From Pseudofrankia inefficax (lineage in GTDB: Bacteria > Actinomycetota > Actinomycetes > Frankiales > Frankiaceae): a stretch of DNA of 64,000 nucleotides. The position numbers and the translations under genes were made by a program. This document shows positions 1 through 8,300 of the stretch, piece by piece. The stretch lies in assembly GCF_000166135.1 (NCBI RefSeq), contig NC_014666.1, positions 62,001-126,000 of the forward strand. The letters run 5' to 3'. Numbering within the stretch: position 1 is the stretch's first letter; each line of letters begins with the position of its first letter. The notes beneath the pieces are model-generated. The model saw only the letters and a list, made by a program, of their open reading frames with translations. It made no database searches and was not told where the DNA came from.

Positions 1-177
1 GTCCTGCCCGACGCGGTCCGCCAGCTCCGGTGGCCTGGCGCCTGCGCCCACCGCTTCCTGGTACCGGCGGCGGCGCCCACCGTCATCTGCCCCCGCTGCT
101 CGAGCACCCAGGCCGGCCCCCCGTACCGCCTCCGCGCCCCCTACCCCGACCAGGAACCCGACCCCAGGAACGCCTGA
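1..177 (+). CDS. C-terminal fragment of an unrecognised protein (partial at left edge)
   Basis: Frame 1 is open from the first base to a TGA at 175-177, giving 58 residues. They read like the tail of a real protein: a CPRC pair near residue 36 follows an earlier Cys and His, and the chain ends in an acidic, Pro-rich tail (DQEPDPRNA). The CPRC pair could be half of a zinc site, but the rest of the gene is outside the window and I do not recognise a family. It converges with glycerate kinase, and a palindromic repeat lies between the two stops. Confidence 0.45.
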   Translation, partial: VLPDAVRQLRWPGACAHRFLVPAAAPTVICPRCSSTQAGPPYRLRAPYPDQEPDPRNA

Positions 178-235
178 AGGCGCCCAGCCCCTTGGCAGGC
201 AGCCTCGGCCCCCGTGTCGCCGGAGCCTCCCGCCG

Positions 236-316
236 CCTTGATCGCCGTTTTCGCCCTCCGGTGGCTATGAAACAGACCCGGCGGCGACCACCAGAGGGCC
301 GAAACGGCGATCAAGG
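236..316. repeat. GATCAA-tipped palindromic intergenic repeat, copy A
   Basis: Left arm 236-264 and right arm 288-316 are inverted copies, 26 of 29 bases matching, around a 23-base centre. The tips read CCTTGATCGCCGTTT. The right half contains GACCACCAGAGGGC followed by AAACGGCGATCAAGG, a pattern shared with the elements at 15945-16017 and 59757-59835. It sits between two convergent genes, so it could act as a two-way terminator or be a REP/MITE-like element. Confidence 0.75.
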
Positions 317-363
317 GGACTATGGGAACCGTCGCGTGATGAGTTCGCGGCGGGCCTTTGGCT

Positions 364-1506
364 CTACGGGCGGTCGCCGAGCTGGTTGGTGGTGGCGGTG
401 GCGAGGCGGGTGGCGGCCCTGGTGAGCCAATGTTCGGGTTCGGCTACCGCCGGGGCGACGCCGCCCGCGAGGGTAGCCAGGGCCAGCGCGGTGCGGACCC
501 CGGAGGGGGCGGGTGCGCCTAGCTGGCCGGCGACCAGGAGGACCGGTACGGGGCCGGACGCGCCGGGCCGGGCGGCGGCCAGGCCCAGGACACCGCCGAC
601 CACCTTCCCGGTCAGGGAGGTCGCGTCGAAGCGGCCCTCGCCGGTGATGACGAGGTCTGCCTCGGCCAGCGCGTCCGGCAGGCCGGCGTGCTCGGCGACC
701 GTGGCCGCGCCCGGAACCAGCCGAGCGCCCCAGGCGGCGGCCAGACCATAGCCCGTGCCACCCGCCGCTCCCGCTCCCGGCGCGTCGGGAGCGCCGCCGA
801 GCAGGGCGGCCAGCCGGCGCAGGCCCTCGTCGAGTGCCGGGACGTCGGCCTCGGTGGCGCCCTTCTGCGGGCCGAAGACGGCCGCGGCGCCGCGCGGCCC
901 GCACAGCGGCGCGTCGACGTCGGTCAGGCAGAGCACTCCGTCGGGCGGCGGCTTGCGCAGGCCGCCCAGGTCGACGCCCGCCAGGCGGACGAGGGAGCCT
1001 CCGCCGGGTGGCAGCGCGGCGCCGGTGGCGTCGAGGAACCGGGCACCCAGCGCCGCGAGCGCGCCGGTGCCGCCGTCGGTCGAGGCGGAGCCGCCGAGGG
1101 TGACGATGATCTGGCGGATCCCGGGGTCGTCGAGGGCGGCGGCGAGGAGCTGGCCGAGGCCGACGGTGTGCGCGGCGCGCGCGTCCCGCCGGTCTCCCAT
1201 CAGCGGCAGCCCGCTGCCCCGGGCCAGCTCGACCACGGCGGTCCCGTCCGGCAGGGCCAGCCATTCGGCGTCGACCAGCTGGCCGCGCGGGCCCGTCACG
1301 GTGGCCGGTCGGCGGCGCGCTCCTGGTACGGCGGCGGCGAAGACGTCGAGCGTGCCCTCGCCGCCGTCCGCGATCGGCAGCCGCACGACCTCGTCCGTCG
1401 GCCGGACCGAGAGCCAGCCCTCGGCCAGGGCCGCCGCGACCCGGTCGGCCGCCAGCGATCCCTTGAACGAGTCCGGCGCGATGACGACCTTCAGCCTGTC
1501 CGCCAC
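364..1506 (-). CDS. glxK: Glycerate kinase (GlxK/GarK family)
   Basis: 380 residues, the normal length for the type-1 glycerate kinase family, which phosphorylates D-glycerate with ATP in the cytosol. The N-terminus carries the family signature APDSFKGSL (about residues 10-18). Further family patterns are ADGGEGT near residue 47, TLGGSASTDGGTG in the middle and ITGEGRFDATSLTGK in the C-terminal half. The ATG at 1506 directly precedes the conserved first strand and needs no change. It is read in the same direction as the adenosine deaminase gene upstream, with 66 bases between them, so the two may share a transcript. No regulatory site was seen. Whether 2- or 3-phosphoglycerate is formed cannot be read from the sequence. 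Confidence 0.93.
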   Translation of the reverse strand: MADRLKVVIAPDSFKGSLAADRVAAALAEGWLSVRPTDEVVRLPIADGGEGTLDVFAAAVPGARRRPATVTGPRGQLVDAEWLALPDGTAVVELARGSGLPLMGDRRDARAAHTVGLGQLLAAALDDPGIRQIIVTLGGSASTDGGTGALAALGARFLDATGAALPPGGGSLVRLAGVDLGGLRKPPPDGVLCLTDVDAPLCGPRGAAAVFGPQKGATEADVPALDEGLRRLAALLGGAPDAPGAGAAGGTGYGLAAAWGARLVPGAATVAEHAGLPDALAEADLVITGEGRFDATSLTGKVVGGVLGLAAARPGASGPVPVLLVAGQLGAPAPSGVRTALALATLAGGVAPAVAEPEHWLTRAATRLATATTNQLGDRP

Positions 1507-1572
1507 CCCGCCATCATGGCGTGGCCCGGCCGGCCAGAGTCGATCGGCGTCAGGGTTGATCGGCTCCCGCGG

Positions 1573-2562
1573 TCACCCGGCCGGAGCCGCGAGCCAGGCG
1601 TCGATGCCGGCCAGGGCCGTTGCCTGGACCTCGGCCGGAGCGGCTCCGCCGGTGACGGAGCTGCGGGCGCACGTGGCGAGCAGCTCGTCGTCGAGGCCGA
1701 AGGCGTCTCGGCACAGCTCGTACTCCCGCAGGATGCTCGGCCCGAACAGCAGCGGGTCGTCCGCGTTGATCGAGCAGCGCACGCCGGCGGCCAGCAGCTC
1801 CGGCAGCGGGTGTTCGGCCAGCGACGGGACCACGGAGAGCTGCAGGTTCGAGGTCGGGCAGACGTCCAGCACCGTGCCGCGGGCGGCGAGCACCTCGACC
1901 AGCGCCGGGTCCTCGACGGCACGGATGCCGTGCTGCAGCCGGTCGGCGAGCAGCACGTCGATCGCGCCGCGGACCGAGGCCGGGCCGTCGAGCTCGCCGG
2001 CGTGCGGGGTGGAGAGCAGGCCGGCGTCCTTGGCGTAACGGAACGCGTCGGCGAACGGCTCAGGCGGGTAGCCGTTCTCGTCGTTGTGCAGGCCGAGCGC
2101 GACGACGCCCGCGTCCCGGTTGCGGACGGCGAGCTTCGCGACCTCCACGGCCTGTGCCGGCGTGTCGAAGACCCGGTCGACGGCGGCCATCCAGCGGACG
2201 GTGACGCCGTGGCGCTCGGCGGCCAGCGCGGAGCGGGCCAGCACGGTTTCCCAGGCGGCCTCGGCGGTCCCGAAGACGTCCAGGTACGGGTACGGGTAGA
2301 AGCTCGGCTCCAGGTAGACGACGCCCTCCTGCGCGGCGTCCTCGACGACCTCGTCGACCAGTCGCTCGAAGTCGGCGACCTCGCGGAACATCGGCAGGAT
2401 TCCGCCGATCACGACGCCGAAGCCGCCGAACTCGGTGAACCCGGTTGTGGGCGGCGTCGGTACGCCGTTGCGCGCGGCGAGGTCCGCCAGCGTCGACGGG
2501 CGCATCCCGAGCTCGAAGTGCAGGTGCAGGTGCCCCTTGGGCAGCGCACGCAGGTCACGCAT
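1573..2562 (-). CDS. Adenosine deaminase family protein
   Basis: 329 residues, typical of the zinc-dependent adenosine/adenine deaminase family (amidohydrolase fold), which hydrolyses the 6-amino group of adenosine in purine salvage. Metal and catalytic motifs are visible: HLHFE near residue 13, THAGE-type HAGE near 193, CPTSNLQLS near 250 and SINADDP near 275. The first motif reads HLHFELG rather than the usual HxHLDGS, so substrate preference could differ. Start ATG at 2562 has GAGGAG about 10 bases upstream. A 17-base direct repeat (2574-2590 and 2592-2608) lies in the leader. Divergent from the SPFH operon. Confidence 0.9.
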   Translation of the reverse strand: MRDLRALPKGHLHLHFELGMRPSTLADLAARNGVPTPPTTGFTEFGGFGVVIGGILPMFREVADFERLVDEVVEDAAQEGVVYLEPSFYPYPYLDVFGTAEAAWETVLARSALAAERHGVTVRWMAAVDRVFDTPAQAVEVAKLAVRNRDAGVVALGLHNDENGYPPEPFADAFRYAKDAGLLSTPHAGELDGPASVRGAIDVLLADRLQHGIRAVEDPALVEVLAARGTVLDVCPTSNLQLSVVPSLAEHPLPELLAAGVRCSINADDPLLFGPSILREYELCRDAFGLDDELLATCARSSVTGGAAPAEVQATALAGIDAWLAAPAG

Positions 2563-2573
2563 CGCAGTTCACT

Positions 2574-2608
2574 CCTCACTGGGCCCGCCGCCCTCACTGG
2601 GCCCGCCG
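2574..2608. repeat. Short tandem repeat in the leader of the deaminase gene
   Basis: Two copies of CCTCACTGGGCCCGCCG at 2574-2590 and 2592-2608, period 18 bases. They lie between the deaminase start and the divergent SPFH promoter region. Probably a simple replication-slippage duplication. Confidence 0.6.
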
Positions 2609-2788
2609 CGCCGGCCGGGACGCCGCTCCCGGGGTCGCCAGTTCGGGCGGCGCCCGTTCGGCGCCGCCGCGCGGCGGTCTGCCTGCGACGACGGTACGGA
2701 CGAACCCGACGTCCAGGAAGATCGTCCGTCGGGATTTACCGCCGTGACACACGAGCGGCCGGACCGGCGGTTGGCTCGGGCCCGAAAA

Positions 2789-2806
2789 AGTGATATCACT
2801 TTGATA
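2789..2806. promoter_or_regulatory. Overlapping palindromes, candidate operator of the SPFH/RHH operon
   Basis: AGTGATATCACT (2789-2800) is a perfect 12-base palindrome. TATCA-CTT-TGATA (2794-2806) is a second perfect inverted repeat overlapping it. The site lies about 65-80 bases before the SPFH start in a locally AT-rich patch of otherwise GC-rich DNA. The operon's second gene encodes a ribbon-helix-helix protein, a fold that often binds such half-sites and represses its own operon. That link is inference. Confidence 0.4.
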
Positions 2807-2871
2807 GTGGCGCGGCCGGACTTGCCGGCGGGGCGGTCCCCGCGCCAGCGAGATCGAAGGAGATGGCCGCT

Positions 2872-3861
2872 ATGAGCAGCGGTGACGCGCCGCGGGAGCC
2901 TGAAGGCCCGGTCGGCGCGCAGGTCCGTCCCGAGCTGGATCCCCGAGAGACGATCGACATGCCGGCCCCGCGGGTGGGTGAGCGGGTGATCACCGGGATC
3001 TCCGGCGCCGTGGGGTTCTTCGGAACCCTCGGCGCGCTGCTGGTGGCCGCCGGGCTGATCGTGCTGGCCGGCGTGCTGTTCGCGCACGGCGTGGGAGTCG
3101 GCGGCACCGTGGCGCTCGTGGTCGGGATCCTGCTCTTCCTCGCGAGCCTGATCTGTTTCGGCGGGCTGACGGCCGTCGCCCCGGGCCAGGCGCGGGTCGT
3201 GACCTTCTACGGCCGCTACGTGGGGACGATCCGCCACACCGGCCTGCGCTGGGTGAACCCGCTGACGAGTCGGCGGCGGGTCTCGACCCGGATCCGGAAC
3301 CACGAGACCGGCGTCGCGAAGGTCAACGACGCCGACGGCAACCCGATCGAGATCTCCGCGGTGGTGGTCTGGCAGGTCGCGGACACCGCGCAGGCGGTCT
3401 TCGAGGTGGACGACTTCATCGAGTTCGTCGCGATCCAGACCGAGACCGCCGTGCGGCACGTCGCGACGCGTTACCCGTACGACGCGCACGAGACGGGGCA
3501 GATGTCCCTGCGCGAGAACGCCGACGAGATCACGGCCATGCTCTCGGTGGAGATCGCCGCGCGGGTCGCCTCGGCCGGGGTCCACGTCATCGAGTCGAGG
3601 ATCACCCGGCTGGCGTATGCCCCAGAGATCGCCCAGGCCATGCTGCGCCGCCAGCAGGCGAACGCGGTCGTCGCGGCCCGGGCCCGGATCGTCGAGGGCG
3701 CCGTCGGCATGGTGGAGGCGGCGCTGGCTCGACTGGAAAGCCGGGACGTCGTCGAGCTGGACGAGGAGCGGAAGGCGACGATGGTCAGCAACCTGCTGGT
3801 GGTCCTGTGTAGCGAGCAGTCGACCCAGCCGGTCGTGAACGCCGGGTCGCTCTACCACTAG
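2872..3861 (+). CDS. SPFH/Band 7 domain membrane protein
   Basis: 329 residues. An acidic, Pro-rich N-terminus (1-40) is followed by two hydrophobic segments (about 46-70 and 77-99) and an SPFH/prohibitin-type domain (about 101-290), seen in the [19 protein letters not shown] entry and the later [18 protein letters not shown] segment. Such proteins assemble into membrane-bound oligomers; their role in actinobacteria is unclear. I chose ATG 2872 rather than the in-frame ATG at 2863 because GAAGGAG (2856-2862) abuts 2863 but is ideally spaced, 9 bases, from 2872. The stop is only 8 bases before the ribbon-helix-helix gene, so they form one operon. Confidence 0.88.
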   Translation: MSSGDAPREPEGPVGAQVRPELDPRETIDMPAPRVGERVITGISGAVGFFGTLGALLVAAGLIVLAGVLFAHGVGVGGTVALVVGILLFLASLICFGGLTAVAPGQARVVTFYGRYVGTIRHTGLRWVNPLTSRRRVSTRIRNHETGVAKVNDADGNPIEISAVVVWQVADTAQAVFEVDDFIEFVAIQTETAVRHVATRYPYDAHETGQMSLRENADEITAMLSVEIAARVASAGVHVIESRITRLAYAPEIAQAMLRRQQANAVVAARARIVEGAVGMVEAALARLESRDVVELDEERKATMVSNLLVVLCSEQSTQPVVNAGSLYH

Positions 3862-3869
3862 TCCGGCCC

Positions 3870-4217
3870 ATGACGGAACGTAAGAAGATCCTGCTGCGGC
3901 TTGATCCGGCGGTGCACGACGCACTGGCCCGGTGGGCCGGCGACGAGCTGCGCAGCACGAACGCCCAGATCGAGTTCCTGCTGCGCGGCGCGCTGGCCTC
4001 CGCCGGCCGGCTCCCGTCCGCCGTCGGACGGATGCCGCGGCGCGGCCGCCCGCCCGCCGCCGAGGCCGACGGCGCACGGGAACCCGACCCAGTCCTCGCA
4101 CCCGACCCAGTCCTCGGAGCTGACGACACCGAGGCGCCGGACGAGATCACGGACGAGGCGCCCGACGACGGCGCCGGCGAGACCCCGCCCGGCCGCGAGC
4201 CCACGCCGGATGCCTGA
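3870..4217 (+). CDS. Ribbon-helix-helix (HicB/Arc-like) DNA-binding protein
   Basis: 115 residues. Residues 1-45 read like an Arc/HicB-type ribbon-helix-helix: a beta strand KKILLRLD, then two helices with LARWAGDELRSTNAQIEFLLR. The rest is a disordered acidic tail rich in Asp, Glu and Pro with a short repeat (PDPVLAPDPVLGADD). It starts 8 bases after the SPFH stop. No toxin partner is visible, so despite its resemblance to HicB antitoxins it is more likely an autoregulator or an accessory factor of the SPFH protein. The palindromes at 2789-2806 are a candidate target. Confidence 0.8.
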   Translation: MTERKKILLRLDPAVHDALARWAGDELRSTNAQIEFLLRGALASAGRLPSAVGRMPRRGRPPAAEADGAREPDPVLAPDPVLGADDTEAPDEITDEAPDDGAGETPPGREPTPDA

Positions 4218-4314
4218 GGGTGGCCCGTCGCGTCCGTGGCGCACATCCGAACCCGAACCCCTGAACGGCCGGACCATCCCGTGGCCCGGACCTCGTGTCC
4301 GAGAGGAGCAGGCC

Positions 4315-5019
4315 GTGGAGCTGCCCGACTCACTGCCGGCCCAGCTGTACCTGCTGACCTACAACCCCGAGAGCGAACGGATGGCCGGCCGGCACAGGTC
4401 CGGCTACCTGGGCCCCGGCCTGCGCGCGGCCGCCGTGCTGGAGCTGGAACGGCGCGGGCGGGTCGCCGTGGCCGACGGAAAGGTCGTGCCGGTCGCCCCT
4501 GAGCGGCGCCCGGCGGTGGCGGCCGGGCCCGGCGTGGCCATGCTTCCCGACGATCCGATCCTGACGCGGGTGCTCGACCAGATCGAGGGCTCGGGGCGCC
4601 ATCGGTCCCTGCGGCACTGGATCGCGAAGGACAACCGGGTCACGACCCGGTGCGCCCGCGACTACCTGGAGGCGGGTCGCTGGCTACGCGTCGACCGGTA
4701 CCGGGTGATCGGGCTGATCCCGCGCACGAGCGTGACCGTGCGCGACACCAGGCTGGTCCGGAAGCTGATCGGCGACGTGCGTCAGACGTTGGTAGGCGCG
4801 GCGCCGGCCGCCCGGGTCGCCGACCGCGACCGCCAGCTCGCCGCCCTCGGCGTGCTCGCCGAGATGGGCGTCCTGTTCTCCAGGCGGGAGCGGCGCGCCC
4901 ACCGGGACCGGGCGCGCGAGCTCGTGGCGGACCTCGGGCCGGTCGGCGAGGCGCTGCGCAAGGTCGTCCGTGACCAGAAGGCCGACGCGGCCGCCGCTGC
5001 CGCCACCAGCGGAGGCTGA
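4315..5019 (+). CDS. GPP34/GOLPH3-family protein
   Basis: 234 residues. The opening LPAQLYLLTYNPESERM, the GYLGPGLRAAAVLEL helix and the repeated small helical units match the GPP34 family, homologues of the Golgi phosphoinositide-binding protein GOLPH3 that are common and multi-copy in actinomycetes, with no settled bacterial function. The frame is open much further upstream, but GTG 4315 has AGGAG at 4304-4308 and begins exactly at the family's conserved N-terminus. It follows the ribbon-helix-helix gene by 97 bases on the same strand and may be co-transcribed. A hairpin lies after its stop. Confidence 0.82.
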   Translation: MELPDSLPAQLYLLTYNPESERMAGRHRSGYLGPGLRAAAVLELERRGRVAVADGKVVPVAPERRPAVAAGPGVAMLPDDPILTRVLDQIEGSGRHRSLRHWIAKDNRVTTRCARDYLEAGRWLRVDRYRVIGLIPRTSVTVRDTRLVRKLIGDVRQTLVGAAPAARVADRDRQLAALGVLAEMGVLFSRRERRAHRDRARELVADLGPVGEALRKVVRDQKADAAAAAATSGG

Positions 5020-5029
5020 GACGAGCCTT

Positions 5030-5059
5030 CGTCTGACGGGTCGACGCGCACGTCAGACG
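5030..5059. terminator. Hairpin between convergent genes
   Basis: CGTCTGACG (5030-5038) and CGTCAGACG (5051-5059) are perfect 9-base inverted arms with a 12-base loop, between the GPP34 stop and the MFS stop. The right arm contains the MFS stop codon. No T-run follows, as is common for GC-rich actinomycete terminators. Confidence 0.45.
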
Positions 5060-6330
5060 GCCTCGCCGACGGCGGCGGCAGCGGCAGCGGCGGGCGAGGC
5101 GTCGCCGCCGGGCGGGGCGTCGAGCCAGCGGGTCCGCAGCACCGGGACCCCGGCCAGCAGGACGACGGCGAGCAGGGCGAAGGCGGCGGCCGGATGGTGC
5201 AGCAGGCCCTGGACCGCGAGCGACACCACGACGCCGCCCGCGTTGCCGGCGAGCCAGACCAGGGCGGCGAGGGTCGCCACGTCGCCACCCGGGCGGTTCT
5301 CGGCGACCTCCAGCAGGATCGGCAGGTCGGCGAGCAGCAGCAGCCCCATCAGGCAGACCGCGACCGCGGCCGTCGTCACGCCGGGAGCGACGGCCAGCAC
5401 GGCGCAGCCGACCACCGTCACCCCGACCGACAGCCGGATCACCTCCGTGCGCCGACCGCGCCGGGCGGCCCAGGCCGGCAGTACGGCGGAGCCGGCCGTG
5501 CCGGCGGCCACCATCCCGATCAGGAGCGCCCCGGCCACGCCGGTGGAGACTCCGGCCGGCTTGAGCAGGGCCTGCAGCCAGGTCGTCAGCGCGATGAACA
5601 CGCCGAAGCCAAGCGTGACGATCGTGACCAGCCGGCGGACGACCTCGTCGGCCCACAGCCGCCGGACCGCGCCGCGCGCGGCCGCCTCGCCGGGGACGAG
5701 CTCGCCGTCCCCGGCAACGGCGCCGGCGCCGGCGGCGGCGGCGAACGGTCCCGGGCGGCGCAACGCGAACAGCACGGCCACCGTCGCGACCACGGTGAGC
5801 GCGGCCTGGACGGCGAGCAGCGCCGTCATCCGGCTGGCGCCGACCGCGGCACCGAGCACGAACGCGGCGATCATGCCGACGAACAGGGAGGCCGAGCCGA
5901 GCGCGATCCCCGCGGCCCGGTGCCGGTGGGCGAGGTAGCCGCCGGCCAGCGCCGTGACCGCGTTCAGCACCAGCGGCTGGGCGACGGCGACCAGCAACTG
6001 GCCGGCGATCGCGACGCCGAACCCGCCGCCGGCCAGCCGGACGAGGCCACCGGCCGCGGTGAGCACAGCGCCGACAGCCAGCCATGTCCGCATCGACCGG
6101 TCGAGCAGCCGGCCGGCGGGAATCCCCAGCACGACGTACAGCAGCGGGAACACGTTCGCCAGCCAGCCGATCGCGCCCTCGGAGACGCCGTAGTGCTGGG
6201 CCGCGTCGGTGGTGATCGGCGCGAACGTCAGCCAGAGCAGCTGGGTGCAGGCGGCGATCGCCGCGTAGCTCGCCAGCGCTCCCCACCGGCTTGCCGACCC
6301 GTCGCCGCCCGTGGCCTGCTGGTTCGTCAA
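5053..6330 (-). CDS. MFS transporter
   Basis: 425 residues with about 12 hydrophobic segments, consistent with a major facilitator family permease. The loop 2-3 motif appears as GIPAGRLLDRSMRTW. The N-terminal half begins WGALASYAAIAACTQLLWLTFAPIT, which resembles nitrate/hexuronate-like or drug MFS proteins, but substrate cannot be assigned. The frame is open up to 6615; I chose TTG 6330 because GGGAGG lies just before it and the preceding residues are low-complexity. ATG or GTG alternatives upstream lack a binding site. It diverges from the response regulator gene with about 106 bases between. Confidence 0.82.
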   Translation of the reverse strand: MTNQQATGGDGSASRWGALASYAAIAACTQLLWLTFAPITTDAAQHYGVSEGAIGWLANVFPLLYVVLGIPAGRLLDRSMRTWLAVGAVLTAAGGLVRLAGGGFGVAIAGQLLVAVAQPLVLNAVTALAGGYLAHRHRAAGIALGSASLFVGMIAAFVLGAAVGASRMTALLAVQAALTVVATVAVLFALRRPGPFAAAAGAGAVAGDGELVPGEAAARGAVRRLWADEVVRRLVTIVTLGFGVFIALTTWLQALLKPAGVSTGVAGALLIGMVAAGTAGSAVLPAWAARRGRRTEVIRLSVGVTVVGCAVLAVAPGVTTAAVAVCLMGLLLLADLPILLEVAENRPGGDVATLAALVWLAGNAGGVVVSLAVQGLLHHPAAAFALLAVVLLAGVPVLRTRWLDAPPGGDASPAAAAAAAVGEAV

Positions 6331-6436
6331 CGCGCCTCCCGCACCGCCGTCGTGGCTGCCAGGATGGCTGGCTCGGTCGAAAGCGGTCAATCTGGCCTGA
6401 TCGACGGCCGGATGGGCGGGGTGACAGGCTAGGCGG

Positions 6437-7081
6437 GTGCGTGTGGTGCTTGCTGAGGATCTGGCTCTGCTGCGGGATGGACTGATCAGGCTGCTGACGG
6501 CCTTCGACTTCGAGGTGGTCGAGTCCGTCGACAACGGGCCGGCGCTGCTGCGCGCGCTGGTCACCCACCGGCCGGACGTCGCCGTCGTGGACGTCCGGCT
6601 GCCGCCGACGTTCACCGACGAGGGCCTGCTGGCCGCGATCGAGGCCCGCGGCCAGGTCCCGGGGCTGCCGGTACTGGTCCTGTCCCAGGACGTCCAGCCG
6701 GTCTATGCCCGCGAGCTGCTCTCGAGCCCCGGCGGCGGGGTCGGCTACCTGCTCAAGGACCGGGTCGGCGACGTCGGCCAGTTCGTGGACTCGGTGCGCC
6801 GGGTCGCGGCTGGCGGATCCGCGATGGACCCGGAGGTCGTGGCCGAGCTACTGACCAGGCGATCCCGGGACCAGCCGCTGCAGGCGCTGACGGCCCGCGA
6901 GCGCGAGGTGCTCGGGCTGATGGCCGAGGGACGGTCGAACGCGGCCATCGCCGGCCGGCTGTTCATCACCGAGAAGGCGGTCGGCAAGCACACGAACAAC
7001 ATCTTCGCGAAGCTGAGCCTGCCGCCTTCCGCGGACGACAACCGCCGGGTTCTCGCGGTCTTGGCCTACCTGAACTCCTAG
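6437..7081 (+). CDS. LuxR/NarL-type two-component response regulator (orphan)
   Basis: 214 residues: receiver domain 1-120 with acidic pocket E7/D8, phospho-acceptor D52 (VAVVDVRLPP) and the conserved Lys in YLLKDR near 107; C-terminal LuxR-type helix-turn-helix starting at LTAREREVLGLMAEG with the recognition helix around ITEKAVGKHTNNIF. Starts at a GTG. There is no histidine kinase next to it, so its partner is elsewhere. The position opposite the MFS gene suggests it may control that transporter, which is inference. The stop overlaps a 16-base tandem duplication. Confidence 0.92.
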   Translation: MRVVLAEDLALLRDGLIRLLTAFDFEVVESVDNGPALLRALVTHRPDVAVVDVRLPPTFTDEGLLAAIEARGQVPGLPVLVLSQDVQPVYARELLSSPGGGVGYLLKDRVGDVGQFVDSVRRVAAGGSAMDPEVVAELLTRRSRDQPLQALTAREREVLGLMAEGRSNAAIAGRLFITEKAVGKHTNNIFAKLSLPPSADDNRRVLAVLAYLNS

Positions 7082-7110
7082 GCCTGGTCAGGCGTAGGCC
7101 TGGTCAGGCG
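7079..7110. repeat. 16-base tandem duplication spanning two convergent stop codons
   Basis: TAGGCCTGGTCAGGCG occurs twice back to back at 7079-7094 and 7095-7110. The first copy contains the response regulator's TAG stop; the second holds the stop of the converging methyltransferase (7104-7106). Looks like recent local duplication. Confidence 0.75.
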
Positions 7111-7817
7111 CCCTCCGCCAGGACCAGCAGGGAGGAGCCGCCGAGCACCCGGGCCGCCAGGTCGGGGTTCAGCCGGTGGGCGACCTGGCGGGGCACCCGG
7201 GCGACCCGGCGCCGGCCCGAGACGGCGAGCTCGACGCCACCGCGGGTGTAGGCCTCGTCGATCACCCGGTAGCCGGCGTCCGCCAGCGTGGCGAGCGCGG
7301 TCTCGCGGCTGAAGTAGTGCAGGTGGCCGACGCCGCGGCGCGCGCCCAGCAGTGGCTTCGCCCGCAGCACCGTCTGCACCGACATGTCCAGCGGTATGTG
7401 GAAGACGAAGACACCCGCGCGGTCGCGGAAGCTTCGCAGGAATCCGAGATAGTCCTCGACGTGCTCAAAGACGTCGACCATCATCAGCAGGTCGAAATAC
7501 TCGTCCGACGCACGTGCGTCGCCAGTGACGAGCTCGACACCCTCGCCGGTGTCCTCATTGAGCCCTAGCGGCGCCGCCGCGATGTCGAAACCGACCATCC
7601 GGGGTGTTCCAGGAAGATGGTGCGACAACTCGCGCAGCACCCTTCCGGTGCCGCAGCCGACATCGCAGACGGAGTTTGGGCGCAGGTTGTTCCGCTCCAG
7701 TATCCGGGCAATCTGGAGTGCTTTCCAGGCACCGTCGCCGTCGTGCCGGCCCGGGTTCAGGCCCAGATATTCCCCCGACGTGTAGAGGTCCTTCGTACCA
7801 GTCACGTGATGCTCCAT
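7104..7817 (-). CDS. Class I SAM-dependent methyltransferase
   Basis: 237 residues with a Rossmann-type SAM-binding core: motif I VCDVGCGTGRVLREL, followed by an acidic loop and MMVDVFEHVEDYLGFLR, as in methyltransferase families 11/23. The N-terminal GTKDLYTSGEYLGLNPGRH is typical of glycan or lipid-linked methyltransferases, but the substrate is not evident. I prefer ATG 7817; a GTG at 7886 would add 23 poorly conserved-looking residues. Neither has a strong binding site. The gene converges with the response regulator. Confidence 0.8.
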   Translation of the reverse strand: MEHHVTGTKDLYTSGEYLGLNPGRHDGDGAWKALQIARILERNNLRPNSVCDVGCGTGRVLRELSHHLPGTPRMVGFDIAAAPLGLNEDTGEGVELVTGDARASDEYFDLLMMVDVFEHVEDYLGFLRSFRDRAGVFVFHIPLDMSVQTVLRAKPLLGARRGVGHLHYFSRETALATLADAGYRVIDEAYTRGGVELAVSGRRRVARVPRQVAHRLNPDLAARVLGGSSLLVLAEGA

Positions 7818-8300
7818 CCACGATCGGGGCCGGTCACGGCCCGACGGCGAGATCGGGAGTCGGCCGCTCGCCCGTGATTGCTCCACCGGCGTCGGCCCAG
7901 AATTTAGTGTCCCTTCTGCCCGCTGTCACCGACCGTGGCCCGAGGTCGCCATGGTTGTGCAGATCAATGCCGCCAGCCGGCCCGGGCAGAACGAGGCGCG
8001 CGCCCCGCTGGCAAATGGAAAACGAACTCTGGTGAGGACTTACCGGTGGAAAAAAGAAGGCGGACAGTCCGATTGGTGACCCATGGGCCGACCCGCCGGG
8101 AAATCAACGTCACCGGTGCCCGCGGAACGGCGTTCAAAATGCTGGCCCGTGATCACGTCGAGCGCGGCCTGACCGGGTATCGGTCAGAAGGACTCGAATT
8201 TCACCGGCCGCCGCGGCGCGCCGGGCGCACGGCAGCCCGCCGAGTGCGCCGCGTCCGGTTCGGCGTCGGAGGTGCCGTGTGCCCGCCAGGCGTCGATGCC
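7818..8300. other. Non-coding gap with no recognisable feature
   Basis: 483 bases between two minus-strand genes. Composition is somewhat less GC-rich than its surroundings (for example GGAAAACGAACTC and GGAAAAAAGAAGG near 8018-8058). I see no plausible protein, RNA gene or strong hairpin; it presumably holds the methyltransferase promoter. Confidence 0.5.

Noticed and set aside
688-2793. A 701-residue open frame on the plus strand across the glycerate kinase and deaminase genes
   Set aside because: It is a Arg/Gly/Val-rich shadow of two well-recognised minus-strand genes; no domain or start signal.
3870-4217. HicAB toxin-antitoxin system
   Set aside because: The RHH protein resembles HicB antitoxins, but there is no small HicA-type toxin gene next to it.
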